Shown: positions 39,445 through 50,329 of the stretch, piece by piece
Position numbering within the stretch: the first letter of the stretch is position 1
How the letters are laid out: every line of letters begins with the position of its first letter
Origin: an actinobacterium SCGC AAA027-J17
GTDB taxonomy: Bacteria; Actinomycetota; Actinomycetes; Nanopelagicales; Nanopelagicaceae
Assembly (NCBI GenBank): GCA_000383815.1
Contig: KB912787.1
Span: 1 to 60,248 of the forward strand
DNA length: 60,248 nt
Direction of reading: 5' to 3'
Program-made: the position numbers and the translations under genes
The notes under the pieces: model-generated
Database searches by the model: none
The model's input: the letters and a program-made list of their open reading frames with translations, nothing else
What the model was told of the DNA's origin: nothing

Positions 39445-40113
39445 GTGGCTGAAATATCAATTAAGGGAGCACGCCGAACTGAGTTTGGCAAAGGTGCATC
39501 TCGTAGATCACGTCGTGATGGATTTATACCGGCGGTAATTTATGGACATGGCGAGAAACCACAGCATGTTGCATTACCTTCTCGTGAACTTGGAATTGCA
39601 TTAAAGACTTCAAACGTTTTGATTGATGTTGTATTAGATGATCACACAGAGTTAACACTTCCAAAATCCGTTAGCCGTGATCCATTAACAGGATTACTTG
39701 AGCACATTGACTTAGTAATTGTCCGCCGCGGTGAGCGAGTGGTTGTTTCTGTTCCAGTACACACTGAAGGTAAGTATGACCAAGATGGAATTTTGGAACA
39801 TACAAATAACTCTATTGAGGTTGAGACAGATGTAACTAACATCCCAGCATTCTTAATGTTAAGCATGGAAGGCATGATGGCTGGTGAATCTAAGTCAGCT
39901 GCTGATGTTGTTCTACCTGAGGGCGTTAAGTTAATTAGCGATCCAAAGATGACTGTTGTGCACTTGTCAGTTAGATCTGCTGAGGTTGAAGAGGTACCAG
40001 TTGTTGCCGCCGCTGCTGAAGGCGATGCTGCTGCTGCACCTGCTGAAGGCGATGCTGCTGCATCTGCTGCAGCCCCTGCCGGTGGCGATGATAAGAAGGA
40101 CAAAAAGAAGTAA
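39445..40113 (+). CDS. rplY: 50S ribosomal protein L25/Ctc
   Basis: GARRTEFGKGASRRSRRDGFIPAVIYGHGEKPQHVALP; Ala-rich acidic tail. Confidence 0.95.
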   Translation: MAEISIKGARRTEFGKGASRRSRRDGFIPAVIYGHGEKPQHVALPSRELGIALKTSNVLIDVVLDDHTELTLPKSVSRDPLTGLLEHIDLVIVRRGERVVVSVPVHTEGKYDQDGILEHTNNSIEVETDVTNIPAFLMLSMEGMMAGESKSAADVVLPEGVKLISDPKMTVVHLSVRSAEVEEVPVVAAAAEGDAAAAPAEGDAAASAAAPAGGDDKKDKKK

Positions 40114-40133
40114 GTTGGCACTAGCCTTAACTT

Positions 40134-40697
40134 ATGGCTGATCGTTGGTTGGTAATTGGTCTTGGAAATCCTGGACCTGAGTATGAAAAAACCAGACACA
40201 ACATTGGTCAACTTGTCTTAGATCAATTATCTGGTGGTCAAAAATTCTCATCCCACAAATCTCGAATGGAAATTTGCGAGGTTAAATGCGGTGAGCAAAC
40301 CTTAGTTTTAGCTAAGTCTCGTGGATATATGAATGAAACTGGTGGGCCAGCTAAGGCTTTATTAGATTTTTACAAAATCGAACCTACCCAAGTTATCGCA
40401 GTCCATGATGAACTTGATTTGCCATTTAACGCGCTGCGAATTAAACAAGGTGGCGGGGATAACGGCCATAATGGACTTAAATCATTAACCGCATCATTTT
40501 CAACTGCTGATTACTATCGAATCAGAATGGGTATTGGCCGGCCAATCGGTGATCAAGATCCTGCAGATTTTGTGTTGAAACCCTTTAGTAAAGAGGAGCG
40601 TAAGGATTTAGGTGAGTTCACAACAAGAGGTGCGGATGCAATTACCGCTTTGGTATTAACTGGAATGGATAAGGCACAAACCGCTTTTAACTCTTGA
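40134..40697 (+). CDS. pth: Peptidyl-tRNA hydrolase
   Basis: WLVIGLGNPGPEYEKTRHNIGQLVLD; HDELDLPFNALRIKQGGGDNGHNGLKS. Confidence 0.97.
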   Translation: MADRWLVIGLGNPGPEYEKTRHNIGQLVLDQLSGGQKFSSHKSRMEICEVKCGEQTLVLAKSRGYMNETGGPAKALLDFYKIEPTQVIAVHDELDLPFNALRIKQGGGDNGHNGLKSLTASFSTADYYRIRMGIGRPIGDQDPADFVLKPFSKEERKDLGEFTTRGADAITALVLTGMDKAQTAFNS

Positions 40698-43365
40698 TTA
40701 ATTTAGCCCTACCAGATTCAAGACGCGCTACTGGCACTCTAAATGGTGAGCAAGAAACATAATCAAGGTTTAAATTGTGAAAGAAGTGAATACTTCTAGG
40801 ATCTCCGCCATGCTCACCACAAACTCCTAATTTGAAATCTTTTCGATACGCCCGGGCTTGATCTCTAGCAATTTTTACTAACAAACCAACACCATCTTGA
40901 TCTAGTGATTCAAAGGGATTAAAGGGCAGTAGTTCAAGATCTAAGTATCTTGGCAAGAAGGTTGACTCAACATCATCACGGCTAAATGCCCAGGTAAGTT
41001 GAGTTAGATCATTGGTGCCAAATGAGAAAAAGTCAGCGTAATCTGCCAACCTGCTTGCGGTAATTGCAGCACGTGGTGTTTCAATCATGGTGCCAATTGG
41101 CATCTCTAACTGGGCACCATTTAAAGTTTTCTTAATCTCATCCTCTAAGGTTTCCCGTAAATACAAAAGCTCACGCTGAGTAGCAACTAGTGGAATCATC
41201 ACTTCAGGTTTTGGTTCAAAGCCTGCCTTTTTAACCTCAAGTGAGGCAAGTACTAATGCCCGCACCTGCATCTTAAATAACTCAGGAATTAATATGCCAA
41301 GACGCACGCCGCGAAGACCAAGCATTGGATTTGATTCATGAAGACGCTTAACCGCTGCAAAGATTGCCTTATCTCGCGGGGTAATTGTGGAATCTAACGC
41401 CTCTGCTGTTGCCATCTCAGCGCTAAGGGTTGCTAGATCTGGCAAGAACTCATGCAATGGTGGATCTAATAATCTCACTGTTACTGGATAGCCTGACATT
41501 GCTTTTAATATCCCCACAAAATCTGCCTGCTGCAATGGCTGCATCTCAGCAATAACTGCGTTTTGCTCGCTCTCATTTTCAGCAAGTACTACCCGTTCAA
41601 CAAAACTTTTTCGCTCACCTAAAAACATATGCTCAGTTCTACATAGACCAATTCCTTGAGCGCCTAAGGTTCTAGCGCGGGTTGCATCCTCTGGAGTATC
41701 AGCATTTGCCCGTACATATAATTTTCGAATCTCATCTGCATGTTGCAATATTCGATCTACCGCTTTGACAACTGGTGTGGCATCTTTTGAAGTAGCAAGC
41801 AAACCTCCTTCTAAGTATGAGGTAACTGGAGATTGGGTAACTGGTAACTCGCCTAAGTAAACACAACCAGTTGTGCCATCAATTGATACCACCTCACCCT
41901 CTCTGACTATTAGATCACCAACTGTAAATTGAAGTAGTTTCTCATCAACAGTAATACTCTCAGTTCCACAAACAGCAGTCTTTCCCATACCGCGGGCTAC
42001 AACTGCAGCATGTGATGTTTTACCACCTCGGCTAGTTAAAATTCCTTCGGCAGCAACCATTCCTACTAAATCATCTGGGCTGGTCTCTCTTCGAACCAAA
42101 ATAACTCTGCGACCAGTTTTTGCTAAATCAAAGGCACGTTTTGAGTTAAAAACAATCTCACCAACTGCAGCTCCTGGGGAGGCAGCAATTCCAGTTGCTA
42201 TTAGATTTCGTTTTGCTGTTAAATCAAATTGTGGAAACATTAATTGGGCCAACTGATCACCACTTGTGCGAGTTAATGCCTCATCCATTGAGATCTTGCC
42301 CTCATCAACTAACTGGGTGGCAATTCGAAAAGCTGCCTCGGCAGTTCTCTTTCCAACTCTTGTTTGTAAAATCCAAAGCTTTCCACGTTCGACTGTAAAT
42401 TCAATATCGCATAGATCTCGATAGTGATCTTCTAGCCTTTTCATTAACCCTTCTAATTCAGCATGAACAACTGGCTCTTTTTTAGACATATCAACTAACG
42501 ACATAGTGTTACGAATTCCTGCCACCACATCCTCACCTTGAGCACGATCTAAGTAGTCGCCATAACTTCCTTTTTCACCAGTTGCAGGATCTCGGGTAAA
42601 TGCCACACCAGTTCCAGAATCATCACTTAGATTTCCAAAGACCATGGATTGAATATTTACTGCAGTGCCTAAATCAGATGGGATTCGCTCTCGGCGACGG
42701 TATAACTGAGCTCGCTCTGAGTTCCAAGATTTAAAGACCGCTTCAATTGATTGGGTTAAGTGATCAATTGGTTTTGTTGGGAATGGTTTTTTTGTATGTT
42801 TCTCAATTGCTTTGATTAACTCTTGTGCTAATTCCTTAAGTGATTGTGCTGGCAGATCTGCAACAACTTTAACATTCATTTTTTCTAGTTGAATTGCCTC
42901 AATTGCATGAACTGTTTCATCTGGTAGATCACAAACTATTCGACCAAACATGTCAATAAACCTGCGATAGGAATCCCAGGCAAACTTTTCATTACCGCTA
43001 GATTTTGCCATCGCATCTGCTACCTCAGGTGTAATACCTACATTCAATACCGTCTCCATCATTCCGGGCATGGAGTGCTTGGCGCCAGAGCGAACTGAAA
43101 CTAGTAAGGGATTCTTAGCATCGCCAAACTTTTTTTCTACTACTTTTTCTAAATTTGCTAACGCAGTATTTATCTGATCATCTAATTGGGCCGGGACATT
43201 TCCATTTGTTAGGTACTCACGGCAGGCATCGGTGGTAATTGTGAAACCAGGTGGAACTGGTAGACCCATTTGAACCATCTCAGCAAGGTTTGCACCTTTT
43301 CCACCTAGAAGATCTGATTTACTTTTATCGCCAAATGTAAAGGGATAAATAAACTGCTTAGCCAA
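40687..43365 (-). CDS. ppdK: Pyruvate, phosphate dikinase
   Basis: 892 aa; GGKGANLAEM, GGKTSHAAVVARGMGKTAVCG, FFSFGTNDLTQLTWAFSRDD. Confidence 0.97.
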   Translation of the reverse strand: MAKQFIYPFTFGDKSKSDLLGGKGANLAEMVQMGLPVPPGFTITTDACREYLTNGNVPAQLDDQINTALANLEKVVEKKFGDAKNPLLVSVRSGAKHSMPGMMETVLNVGITPEVADAMAKSSGNEKFAWDSYRRFIDMFGRIVCDLPDETVHAIEAIQLEKMNVKVVADLPAQSLKELAQELIKAIEKHTKKPFPTKPIDHLTQSIEAVFKSWNSERAQLYRRRERIPSDLGTAVNIQSMVFGNLSDDSGTGVAFTRDPATGEKGSYGDYLDRAQGEDVVAGIRNTMSLVDMSKKEPVVHAELEGLMKRLEDHYRDLCDIEFTVERGKLWILQTRVGKRTAEAAFRIATQLVDEGKISMDEALTRTSGDQLAQLMFPQFDLTAKRNLIATGIAASPGAAVGEIVFNSKRAFDLAKTGRRVILVRRETSPDDLVGMVAAEGILTSRGGKTSHAAVVARGMGKTAVCGTESITVDEKLLQFTVGDLIVREGEVVSIDGTTGCVYLGELPVTQSPVTSYLEGGLLATSKDATPVVKAVDRILQHADEIRKLYVRANADTPEDATRARTLGAQGIGLCRTEHMFLGERKSFVERVVLAENESEQNAVIAEMQPLQQADFVGILKAMSGYPVTVRLLDPPLHEFLPDLATLSAEMATAEALDSTITPRDKAIFAAVKRLHESNPMLGLRGVRLGILIPELFKMQVRALVLASLEVKKAGFEPKPEVMIPLVATQRELLYLRETLEDEIKKTLNGAQLEMPIGTMIETPRAAITASRLADYADFFSFGTNDLTQLTWAFSRDDVESTFLPRYLDLELLPFNPFESLDQDGVGLLVKIARDQARAYRKDFKLGVCGEHGGDPRSIHFFHNLNLDYVSCSPFRVPVARLESGRAKLIKS

Positions 43366-43398
43366 TTTGACCCCTGTCTAAAACTTCCGCCAGCCTAC

Positions 43399-46065
43399 TC
43401 ATCCAGTATTGCGCAAACCTGCTGCAACACCGTTTATCGTCAATAGCAGAGCTCGAGCCAGGAGCGGATCTGGCTCTTTTTGGGTGCGAACCCGTTTGAG
43501 CAGGGAGATTTGTAGTAGTTGAATCGGGGCTAGATAGGTATCCCTGATCTGCAAAGTTCTAGCCAAGATTGGTTGATTACCTAAAATCTCACTTTTGTTT
43601 GTCATCAGCAGTAACTCTTTTACTGTTAAATCAAATTCAGTTTTAATCTGTTCAAATATTTTATGAAGTGATGGATCTACTAAAGTATCCACATATCGCT
43701 TTGCAATTGTTAAATCTGTTTTAGCTAAAGTCATCTCCACATTGCTAATAAATGTGCTGAAGAAATGCCACTCCTTAAGTAAGGTTTGAAGTAACTCTGA
43801 CTTTCCAGCTTCTCTGGCTGCCTTAAGACCTGAGCCAACGCCATACCAACCCGGAACAATTTGTCGAGATTGAGTCCAGCCAAATACCCAAGGAATCGCT
43901 CGCAGAGAATCTAACCCAGATGATGCCTCTGGTCTTCTAGATGGCCGAGAGCCTAAAAACATATTTCCTAATTGTTCAACTGGAGTTGAAGCATAAAAGT
44001 AAGCCGGAAGCTCTGGTTGATCAACTAATGCCCGATAGGAGGTAAAAGCATGCTCACTAATTAAATCCATGCACTCATTCCAAGTATTTAAATCATTACT
44101 TGATTGCCGAGGTTTCCTATTTAGCACCGTTGCCTCTAGAGCTGCTGCCAAAGTTAACTCTAAGTTTTCTTTTGCTAATGCTGGTAGACCAAACTTGTCA
44201 GAGATAACCTCACCTTGCTCTGTCATTTTTATCTGGCCATCAATTGATCCCCAGGGCAGTGCAATTAATGCATCATAAGTTGGCCCGCCACCTCGGCCAA
44301 CTGATCCACCTCGGCCATGAAATAGACGCAACTTAACACCATGCTTTTTTGCAACATCTCTTAACTTGCGTTGGGCCTTATGAATCTCCCATTGACTGGT
44401 GGTAATACCAGCATCTTTATTGGAGTCTGAATACCCAAGCATTACCTCCTGAACACCGCCACGCAAATCAACTGCTTTTCGATAGCTTTTATCTGATAGT
44501 AGATCATCCAAGATTTTGTCAGCTGACCTGAGTTCTGCCACCGTCTCAAGCAGTGGCACAAATCCAATTTTTGCAAAAGATTTTGATTCATCAAGTGAGA
44601 TTAAGCCAGCCATCTTCGCGATCAGAACAGCTGCCATTACATCATTAGCTGATTTAGTCATTGAGATGATGTAACTCTCAATTACCTCAGATCCGTAGCG
44701 ATCAATTAGCTCATTAATAGCGACAAATGTTTTGTAGCAATTACTGCCTGCTTGGTCTAAACCACTCACATCTGGGTTAGATGTTGCTAGCAATTGTTTT
44801 GCGATGATCTCTGGATCTGATCCACCAAATAATTGATTTAACAGTTTATGGTGAGCATCGGAGTGCTCTCTGATATCCATAGTGGCATGAGTTAATCCAA
44901 AGGCACTTATTGATCTCATGATTCGATCTAATAATCCATTAGCAATTAACTGACCATTATGTTCTAACAATGAGTTGCGCATAATATTAAAATCTTGTAG
45001 CAACTCAGCGGTATCTTTGTAATCTCGTCCAGGAAAGTGCGGCAAGCCAGATGCATGCCGAGATTGAGTTAGCGATAACTTATGCCTAATTGCAGTTGCC
45101 TTCAATCGATAGGGCTCTTCAATGTTTATCCGACGGTATCTAGCTTCAATCTCTGGCAAGTTCTCTAGATCCTTTGCAACAGAGATTTCTAACTCCTTTG
45201 ATACCCCAACTAATTTGGTGGATATCGACAAGGCTTGTCTTAACTCATCTAAGTGTGAAAATAAAGTTCGGGTGAAATGCGCGTTTTGTAAAAGTATTGA
45301 CGCCTTTGTTACCTCAGATGTGATGTTTGGGTTGCCATCTCTATCTCCACCAATCCAAGTTCCAAATCTCAATGGCTGTGCATCTAGTGAAAGATTGACA
45401 CCTAATTTCTTAACCTCAGTTACAAACTCTGCTAAAACTTCTGGAACGGTCTCAAGTAGCAACTCATCTAGGTAGTAAATTGAATTAACTGCTTCGTCCA
45501 GTGGTTCAGGCCTACCAAGACGAAGTTCATCTGTCTGCCAAAGTAAATCAATCACCTCCGCTAATCTTTCATTGTTGATTGCACTATTTGGCTCCTGTAG
45601 CAGTTGAGAAATAGTTGTCATTTTGCTTAAGACTGATCTTCGAGCAGCCTCAGTTGGGTGGGCTGTAAAGACTGGACGCACTGAGAAATTTTCAATCCAC
45701 TCTTGCAGCTCCGCTGTTGAAAATTCCTGATTACTATTTTTTGCCTTTAATATGTTCTCGATTGCTCTGCCTAACCAGGTGCCACCAGATTTATGTTCGC
45801 CAGCAAGAATTTTAGAGCGGTTAACCTGTTCAGCAACATTTGCTAAGTTAAAGAAATTACTAAAAGCCCTTACCAATGCGATAGTTTGTGAATCAGTAAT
45901 TTTATTTAGGATTTGATCCTGAGTGCCTTCTCTTACTGAAAGTCTTACCGATTCAACTAGTTCGAGAAGCTCATCGCCCTCTTGTCGAGCAAGGGTTTGA
46001 CCTAGTAGGTCTGCCAATTTTCTAACATCATTGCGCAGATCGGTGTTATCTACCCCGGAGTTCAT
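43399..46065 (-). CDS. ppc: Phosphoenolpyruvate carboxylase
   Basis: VFTAHPTEAARRS, GYSDSNKDAGITTSQW, FHGRGGSVGRGGGPT. Confidence 0.97.
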   Translation of the reverse strand: MNSGVDNTDLRNDVRKLADLLGQTLARQEGDELLELVESVRLSVREGTQDQILNKITDSQTIALVRAFSNFFNLANVAEQVNRSKILAGEHKSGGTWLGRAIENILKAKNSNQEFSTAELQEWIENFSVRPVFTAHPTEAARRSVLSKMTTISQLLQEPNSAINNERLAEVIDLLWQTDELRLGRPEPLDEAVNSIYYLDELLLETVPEVLAEFVTEVKKLGVNLSLDAQPLRFGTWIGGDRDGNPNITSEVTKASILLQNAHFTRTLFSHLDELRQALSISTKLVGVSKELEISVAKDLENLPEIEARYRRINIEEPYRLKATAIRHKLSLTQSRHASGLPHFPGRDYKDTAELLQDFNIMRNSLLEHNGQLIANGLLDRIMRSISAFGLTHATMDIREHSDAHHKLLNQLFGGSDPEIIAKQLLATSNPDVSGLDQAGSNCYKTFVAINELIDRYGSEVIESYIISMTKSANDVMAAVLIAKMAGLISLDESKSFAKIGFVPLLETVAELRSADKILDDLLSDKSYRKAVDLRGGVQEVMLGYSDSNKDAGITTSQWEIHKAQRKLRDVAKKHGVKLRLFHGRGGSVGRGGGPTYDALIALPWGSIDGQIKMTEQGEVISDKFGLPALAKENLELTLAAALEATVLNRKPRQSSNDLNTWNECMDLISEHAFTSYRALVDQPELPAYFYASTPVEQLGNMFLGSRPSRRPEASSGLDSLRAIPWVFGWTQSRQIVPGWYGVGSGLKAAREAGKSELLQTLLKEWHFFSTFISNVEMTLAKTDLTIAKRYVDTLVDPSLHKIFEQIKTEFDLTVKELLLMTNKSEILGNQPILARTLQIRDTYLAPIQLLQISLLKRVRTQKEPDPLLARALLLTINGVAAGLRNTG

Positions 46066-46179
46066 GGCTTAATCATTACAGGTAATCAAATTCCTACGCA
46101 CACCTTTATGGCAAGGGCCCTGAAGGCTAAGCCGTAGAATTACACCGTTAACCCCCCTTCATTTATGGAGCGGGGGTAA

Positions 46180-49100
46180 GTGGCGTTTGGACAAGGAGGC
46201 AGAACGGCAATGAAGAAGCTTTTTGCAACCTTGCAACAACCTATTGGTAAATACTTATCAGAGCATGAAAATTTAGTAGCACCTGCAGCTACTCACTCCT
46301 TAATTTGCGTTAATCAAAACTCACCCATCTTAATTGTCACTACCTCAACTAGAGCTGCAAATGAATTAACCGAAGAGTTAATCTCATATGAAGGTAGTAA
46401 TTGTGTAATCAATTTTCCAGCCTGGGAAACATTGCCTCACGAGCGCCTAAGTCCTAAATCTGACACTGTTACTGCAAGATTTAAAGCGTTAAATAATGTT
46501 AAGAATTCTGAAACCAAGTTTGTAGTTTGTTCGATTCGAGCCTTACTTCAACCCATTATTGCAAATGATCTGAAAAATTCTCAGATTAAAATAAAGCATA
46601 GCCAGAGTATAAAAATGTTGGATCTGATTGAGCAGTTATCAAAATTTGGCTACACCAGATCTGACTTAGTTGAAAAGCGAGGAGACTTTGCAGTCCGTGG
46701 TGGAATTTTGGATCTGTTTGCTCCAGATCAGGAACACCCAATAAGAATTGATTTTTTTGGTGATGAGATTGATGAGCTCTCATTTTTTGCGATTTCAGAT
46801 CAAAGGTCGATTGAGAAAATTCAAAACGAGATACTTATATTTCCATGTCGAGAGCTATTAATCGATGCTGAGGTTAAAAAACGTGCTGAAGATTTAGGAA
46901 AGATCTTCCCACAAATTCAAGATCTAACAAGTAAATTAAGTGAAGGCATAACTTTTGAAGGTATGGAGTCATTGGCAGCCGGAGTTGTCAGTGAATTCAA
47001 TTCAATTTTGGATTACTTGCCAGCTGGCTATCAAATCTGGTTGATCGATGAGCCAAGAATTAGAAGTAGAGCAGCAGATTTGATTAAAACAAATCAAGAG
47101 TTTCTAGAGGCTGCTTGGTCAAATCTTGCATGGTCTGAACGAGATAGCAATCAGAGGCCAATAGATCTAAGTAAAGAGCTGGGCCAAGGTGGTTTCTATA
47201 CTCTTGAAGAGATTAAAGAGTTAGCTAAGAATTCCAATATTTTATTTCGCAATTTAAATCTGTATTCGGCCACCCCAGAGGATCTACCTCTAACCTTTAT
47301 TGATGAGTTAGAAAGCTATGCAAATAAGTATGAAACGGTAATTGCTGAGATAGAGCAATGGCATAAAGATGGATTTCAAGTGATTTTTACAGCCTCTGGA
47401 AATGGAGTTTTAAAGCGATTTTCTGAATTACTCAATGGAGCAAATCTGCCAAATAGATTTATCTCAGATGAAAATCTACTTAGTCAAGAAGTGATTAATC
47501 TATTACAAAGTAACTTGAAGCATGGCTTTGTGAGCCAAGAGTTCAAATTTGTAATCATTACAGATAAAGATGTCACCGGGCAGCGATCATCTGATAAAGA
47601 TCTTGCCAGAATGCCATCTCGAAGAAAAAAATCTATTGATCCTTTGCAATTAAAAGTTGGTGATTTTGTAGTCCATGAACAGCATGGAGTTGGCAAATAC
47701 TTAGAGTTAATTAATCGATCAATTGCAGGGGTATCTCGAGAGTATTTAGTGATCGAATACGCCTCATCAAAACGTGGTCAGCCAGCAGATAAATTATTTG
47801 TCCCTACCGACACTTTGGAGCAAGTTACTAAGTATGTTGGGGGTGAGGCACCCTCTCTCCATCGAATTGGTGGAGCTGACTGGCAAAGTAGTAAACGCAA
47901 AGCACGTAAAGCAATCAAACAAATTGCTGCTGAATTAATAAGACTTTATGCAGCCAGAATGAGTGCCCCTGGCTTTGCATTTTCACCAGACTCACCTTGG
48001 CAAAAAGAGCTAGAAGATAGTTTTGCATTTGTTGAAACTATTGATCAGCAAGCCACAATTGATGAGGTTAAGCGGGACATGGAAAAGCCAAACCCAATGG
48101 ATCGAATTGTTTGCGGAGATGTTGGATACGGTAAAACTGAAATTGCTGTTAGAGCTGCTTTCAAAGCGGTACAAGATGGAAAACAGGTTGCCATTTTGGT
48201 CCCTACCACTTTGTTAGTCCAACAACACTTCAATACATTTTCAACTCGCTACTCTGGCTTTCCTATCAAGTTAGCAGCCTTGTCTAGATTTAATACCCCA
48301 GCTCAAAGCAAGGAAGTAATTGCCGGACTTAAAGCTGGCGCCATAGATGTTGTAATTGGAACTCATAGATTGCTTTCAAAAGATGTGATCTTTGCTGATT
48401 TGGGATTACTTGTTGTGGATGAGGAGCAGAGATTTGGCGTCGAACACAAAGAGGAGTTAAAAAAAGCTCGAACCAATGTAGATGTTTTAGCAATGTCTGC
48501 AACCCCAATTCCAAGAACTCTAGAGATGGCAATTACTGGGATTAGAGAAATGTCCAACATAACCACCCCACCAGAGGAGCGACATCCAGTATTAACTTAT
48601 GTGGGTCCATATGATGACAAGCAGGTTAGTGCAGCTATTAACCGAGAACTGCTTCGAGATGGACAGGTATTTTTCATTCACAATCGTGTTGAAAGTATTG
48701 AAGCGGTAGCTGAGCGTCTTAAGAAATTAGTGCCGGGAGTTAAAATCGGTATTGCTCATGGACAGATGAATGAGCGGGCGCTAGAAGAGGTGATTTTATC
48801 TTTTTGGAATAGAGATTTTGACCTACTGCTTTGCACCACAATTATTGAAAGTGGAATTGATATTCCAAATGCGAACACATTGATAGTTGATCGATCAGAT
48901 CTGTTTGGGTTATCACAGTTGCATCAACTTCGAGGACGAGTCGGCAGAAGTCGGGAGCGCGCATATGCATACTTTTTGTATCCAACTGAACAACCAATCA
49001 CAGAGTTAGCCCATGATCGCTTAACTACGATCGCAACAAATACTGACCTTGGCGCTGGAATGCAAGTGGCACTAAAAGATTTAGAGATTAGAGGAGCTGG

Positions 49101-49704
49101 AAATTTATTGGGAGGTGAGCAATCAGGACACATTGCTGAAGTTGGTTTTGATCTATATATGAGAATGGTGGCTGATGCAGTAGAGGAGTTTAAGACCGGC
49201 TACTTTGATGAAAAACCAAAAAACAATGAATGCAAGGTTGAGTTACCAATAAATGCACATCTACCTGTTGAGTACATAGAATCAGAAAGATTAAGACTTG
49301 ATTTGTATCGTCGTATTGCAGATGCGCATGATGATGAGGATTTAAGTGAGATCAGCGCTGAGTTAGTAGATCGCTTTGGGCCAATTCCAAAACCAGCCCA
49401 AGAGTTGATGGCTGTTGCATCTTTGAGATTATTTGCAAAGAGTTTAGGTCTTACTGATATTGCAATCTCAGGAAAGAACTTGCGCCTTACCCCGGTATAC
49501 CTTCCTGAGTCAGCTCAAATTAAACTGACTCGACTTTATCCAGGTTCCATATATAAAAATGCTTCTCAAATCCTCTTGGTAGCAAGGCCGATTAGCCCTA
49601 ATTGGATAGAAAGTGCATCGGTAGGAGATACTTCTACCCTTGCTTGGGTTAACTCAGTACTTCAAGAACTAATCCAGCCATTAAAGCCTAGTAGCTCTAC
49701 TTAA
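46180..49704 (+). CDS. mfd: Transcription-repair coupling factor (start more likely ATG at 46210)
   Basis: 1174 aa; CGDVGYGKTEIAVRAAFKAV, VVDEEQRFGVEHKE; aaggagg 10 nt upstream of ATG 46210. Confidence 0.97.
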   Translation: MAFGQGGRTAMKKLFATLQQPIGKYLSEHENLVAPAATHSLICVNQNSPILIVTTSTRAANELTEELISYEGSNCVINFPAWETLPHERLSPKSDTVTARFKALNNVKNSETKFVVCSIRALLQPIIANDLKNSQIKIKHSQSIKMLDLIEQLSKFGYTRSDLVEKRGDFAVRGGILDLFAPDQEHPIRIDFFGDEIDELSFFAISDQRSIEKIQNEILIFPCRELLIDAEVKKRAEDLGKIFPQIQDLTSKLSEGITFEGMESLAAGVVSEFNSILDYLPAGYQIWLIDEPRIRSRAADLIKTNQEFLEAAWSNLAWSERDSNQRPIDLSKELGQGGFYTLEEIKELAKNSNILFRNLNLYSATPEDLPLTFIDELESYANKYETVIAEIEQWHKDGFQVIFTASGNGVLKRFSELLNGANLPNRFISDENLLSQEVINLLQSNLKHGFVSQEFKFVIITDKDVTGQRSSDKDLARMPSRRKKSIDPLQLKVGDFVVHEQHGVGKYLELINRSIAGVSREYLVIEYASSKRGQPADKLFVPTDTLEQVTKYVGGEAPSLHRIGGADWQSSKRKARKAIKQIAAELIRLYAARMSAPGFAFSPDSPWQKELEDSFAFVETIDQQATIDEVKRDMEKPNPMDRIVCGDVGYGKTEIAVRAAFKAVQDGKQVAILVPTTLLVQQHFNTFSTRYSGFPIKLAALSRFNTPAQSKEVIAGLKAGAIDVVIGTHRLLSKDVIFADLGLLVVDEEQRFGVEHKEELKKARTNVDVLAMSATPIPRTLEMAITGIREMSNITTPPEERHPVLTYVGPYDDKQVSAAINRELLRDGQVFFIHNRVESIEAVAERLKKLVPGVKIGIAHGQMNERALEEVILSFWNRDFDLLLCTTIIESGIDIPNANTLIVDRSDLFGLSQLHQLRGRVGRSRERAYAYFLYPTEQPITELAHDRLTTIATNTDLGAGMQVALKDLEIRGAGNLLGGEQSGHIAEVGFDLYMRMVADAVEEFKTGYFDEKPKNNECKVELPINAHLPVEYIESERLRLDLYRRIADAHDDEDLSEISAELVDRFGPIPKPAQELMAVASLRLFAKSLGLTDIAISGKNLRLTPVYLPESAQIKLTRLYPGSIYKNASQILLVARPISPNWIESASVGDTSTLAWVNSVLQELIQPLKPSSST

Positions 49705-49710
49705 GAGAGA

Positions 49711-50322
49711 ATGAGGAAGAAATTGTTTAAGAAATTGATCCCATCATTACTTGCAGTTATATTACTAACTGGCTGCTCAAGTATGAGCTCCGGTGTGAAG
49801 GTGGGAGATCAAGAGTTCACCGCAACTTCAATCCAAAAATCTGTTGATGAAATTTTGGCGGCTCGAAAAACTGTTGATACATCACAAATGAACCTAGTCA
49901 ATGGCCCAGAATTATTACGAGATCAAGCTCAATTTTTTGTTGTGCGAGTTTTAATGGATCAAATTGCTAAAGATATGTCTGTCGATGTTTCACTTGCTGA
50001 TATTGCAGCTCGAAGAAGTGATGTAATTTCTAGATTAGCTAGCCCAGCTGAGTTACCTGCTGCGCTAGTGAGTGCAAATCTGCCGGCATCAAACCTTGAT
50101 CCGTATTTAAAGGTGTTAATCATCTCTGAAAGACTCCAAGATAACTTCGTTAAATCTGGTGCAACTGAAAGTGAGTTGCCACTTTATATTGATAAGTTAG
50201 TTGTGGACACTGCTAACAAATTAGGAGTAACAGTTAATCCTAAGTACGGTAAGTGGAATCCAAAAAATGCATCAATTGAAGCAAGTGATGCTACCGATGG
50301 CGCAGTAGTACCTCTTCCATAA
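49711..50322 (+). CDS. SurA N-terminal-like lipoprotein
   Basis: Lipobox LLTGCSS; position between mfd and mazG. Confidence 0.6.
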   Translation: MRKKLFKKLIPSLLAVILLTGCSSMSSGVKVGDQEFTATSIQKSVDEILAARKTVDTSQMNLVNGPELLRDQAQFFVVRVLMDQIAKDMSVDVSLADIAARRSDVISRLASPAELPAALVSANLPASNLDPYLKVLIISERLQDNFVKSGATESELPLYIDKLVVDTANKLGVTVNPKYGKWNPKNASIEASDATDGAVVPLP

Positions 50323-50329
50323 AATAATA

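Noticed and set aside
39956-40141. 61 aa + strand ORF
   Set aside because: Frame-shifted reading of the L25 repetitive tail.
39642-40211. 189 aa minus-strand ORF over rplY/pth
   Set aside because: Antisense of the Ala-rich tail of L25 and its body; no independent support.
48045-48566. Antisense ORFs inside mfd
   Set aside because: Low-complexity shadow translations of a clear conserved gene.
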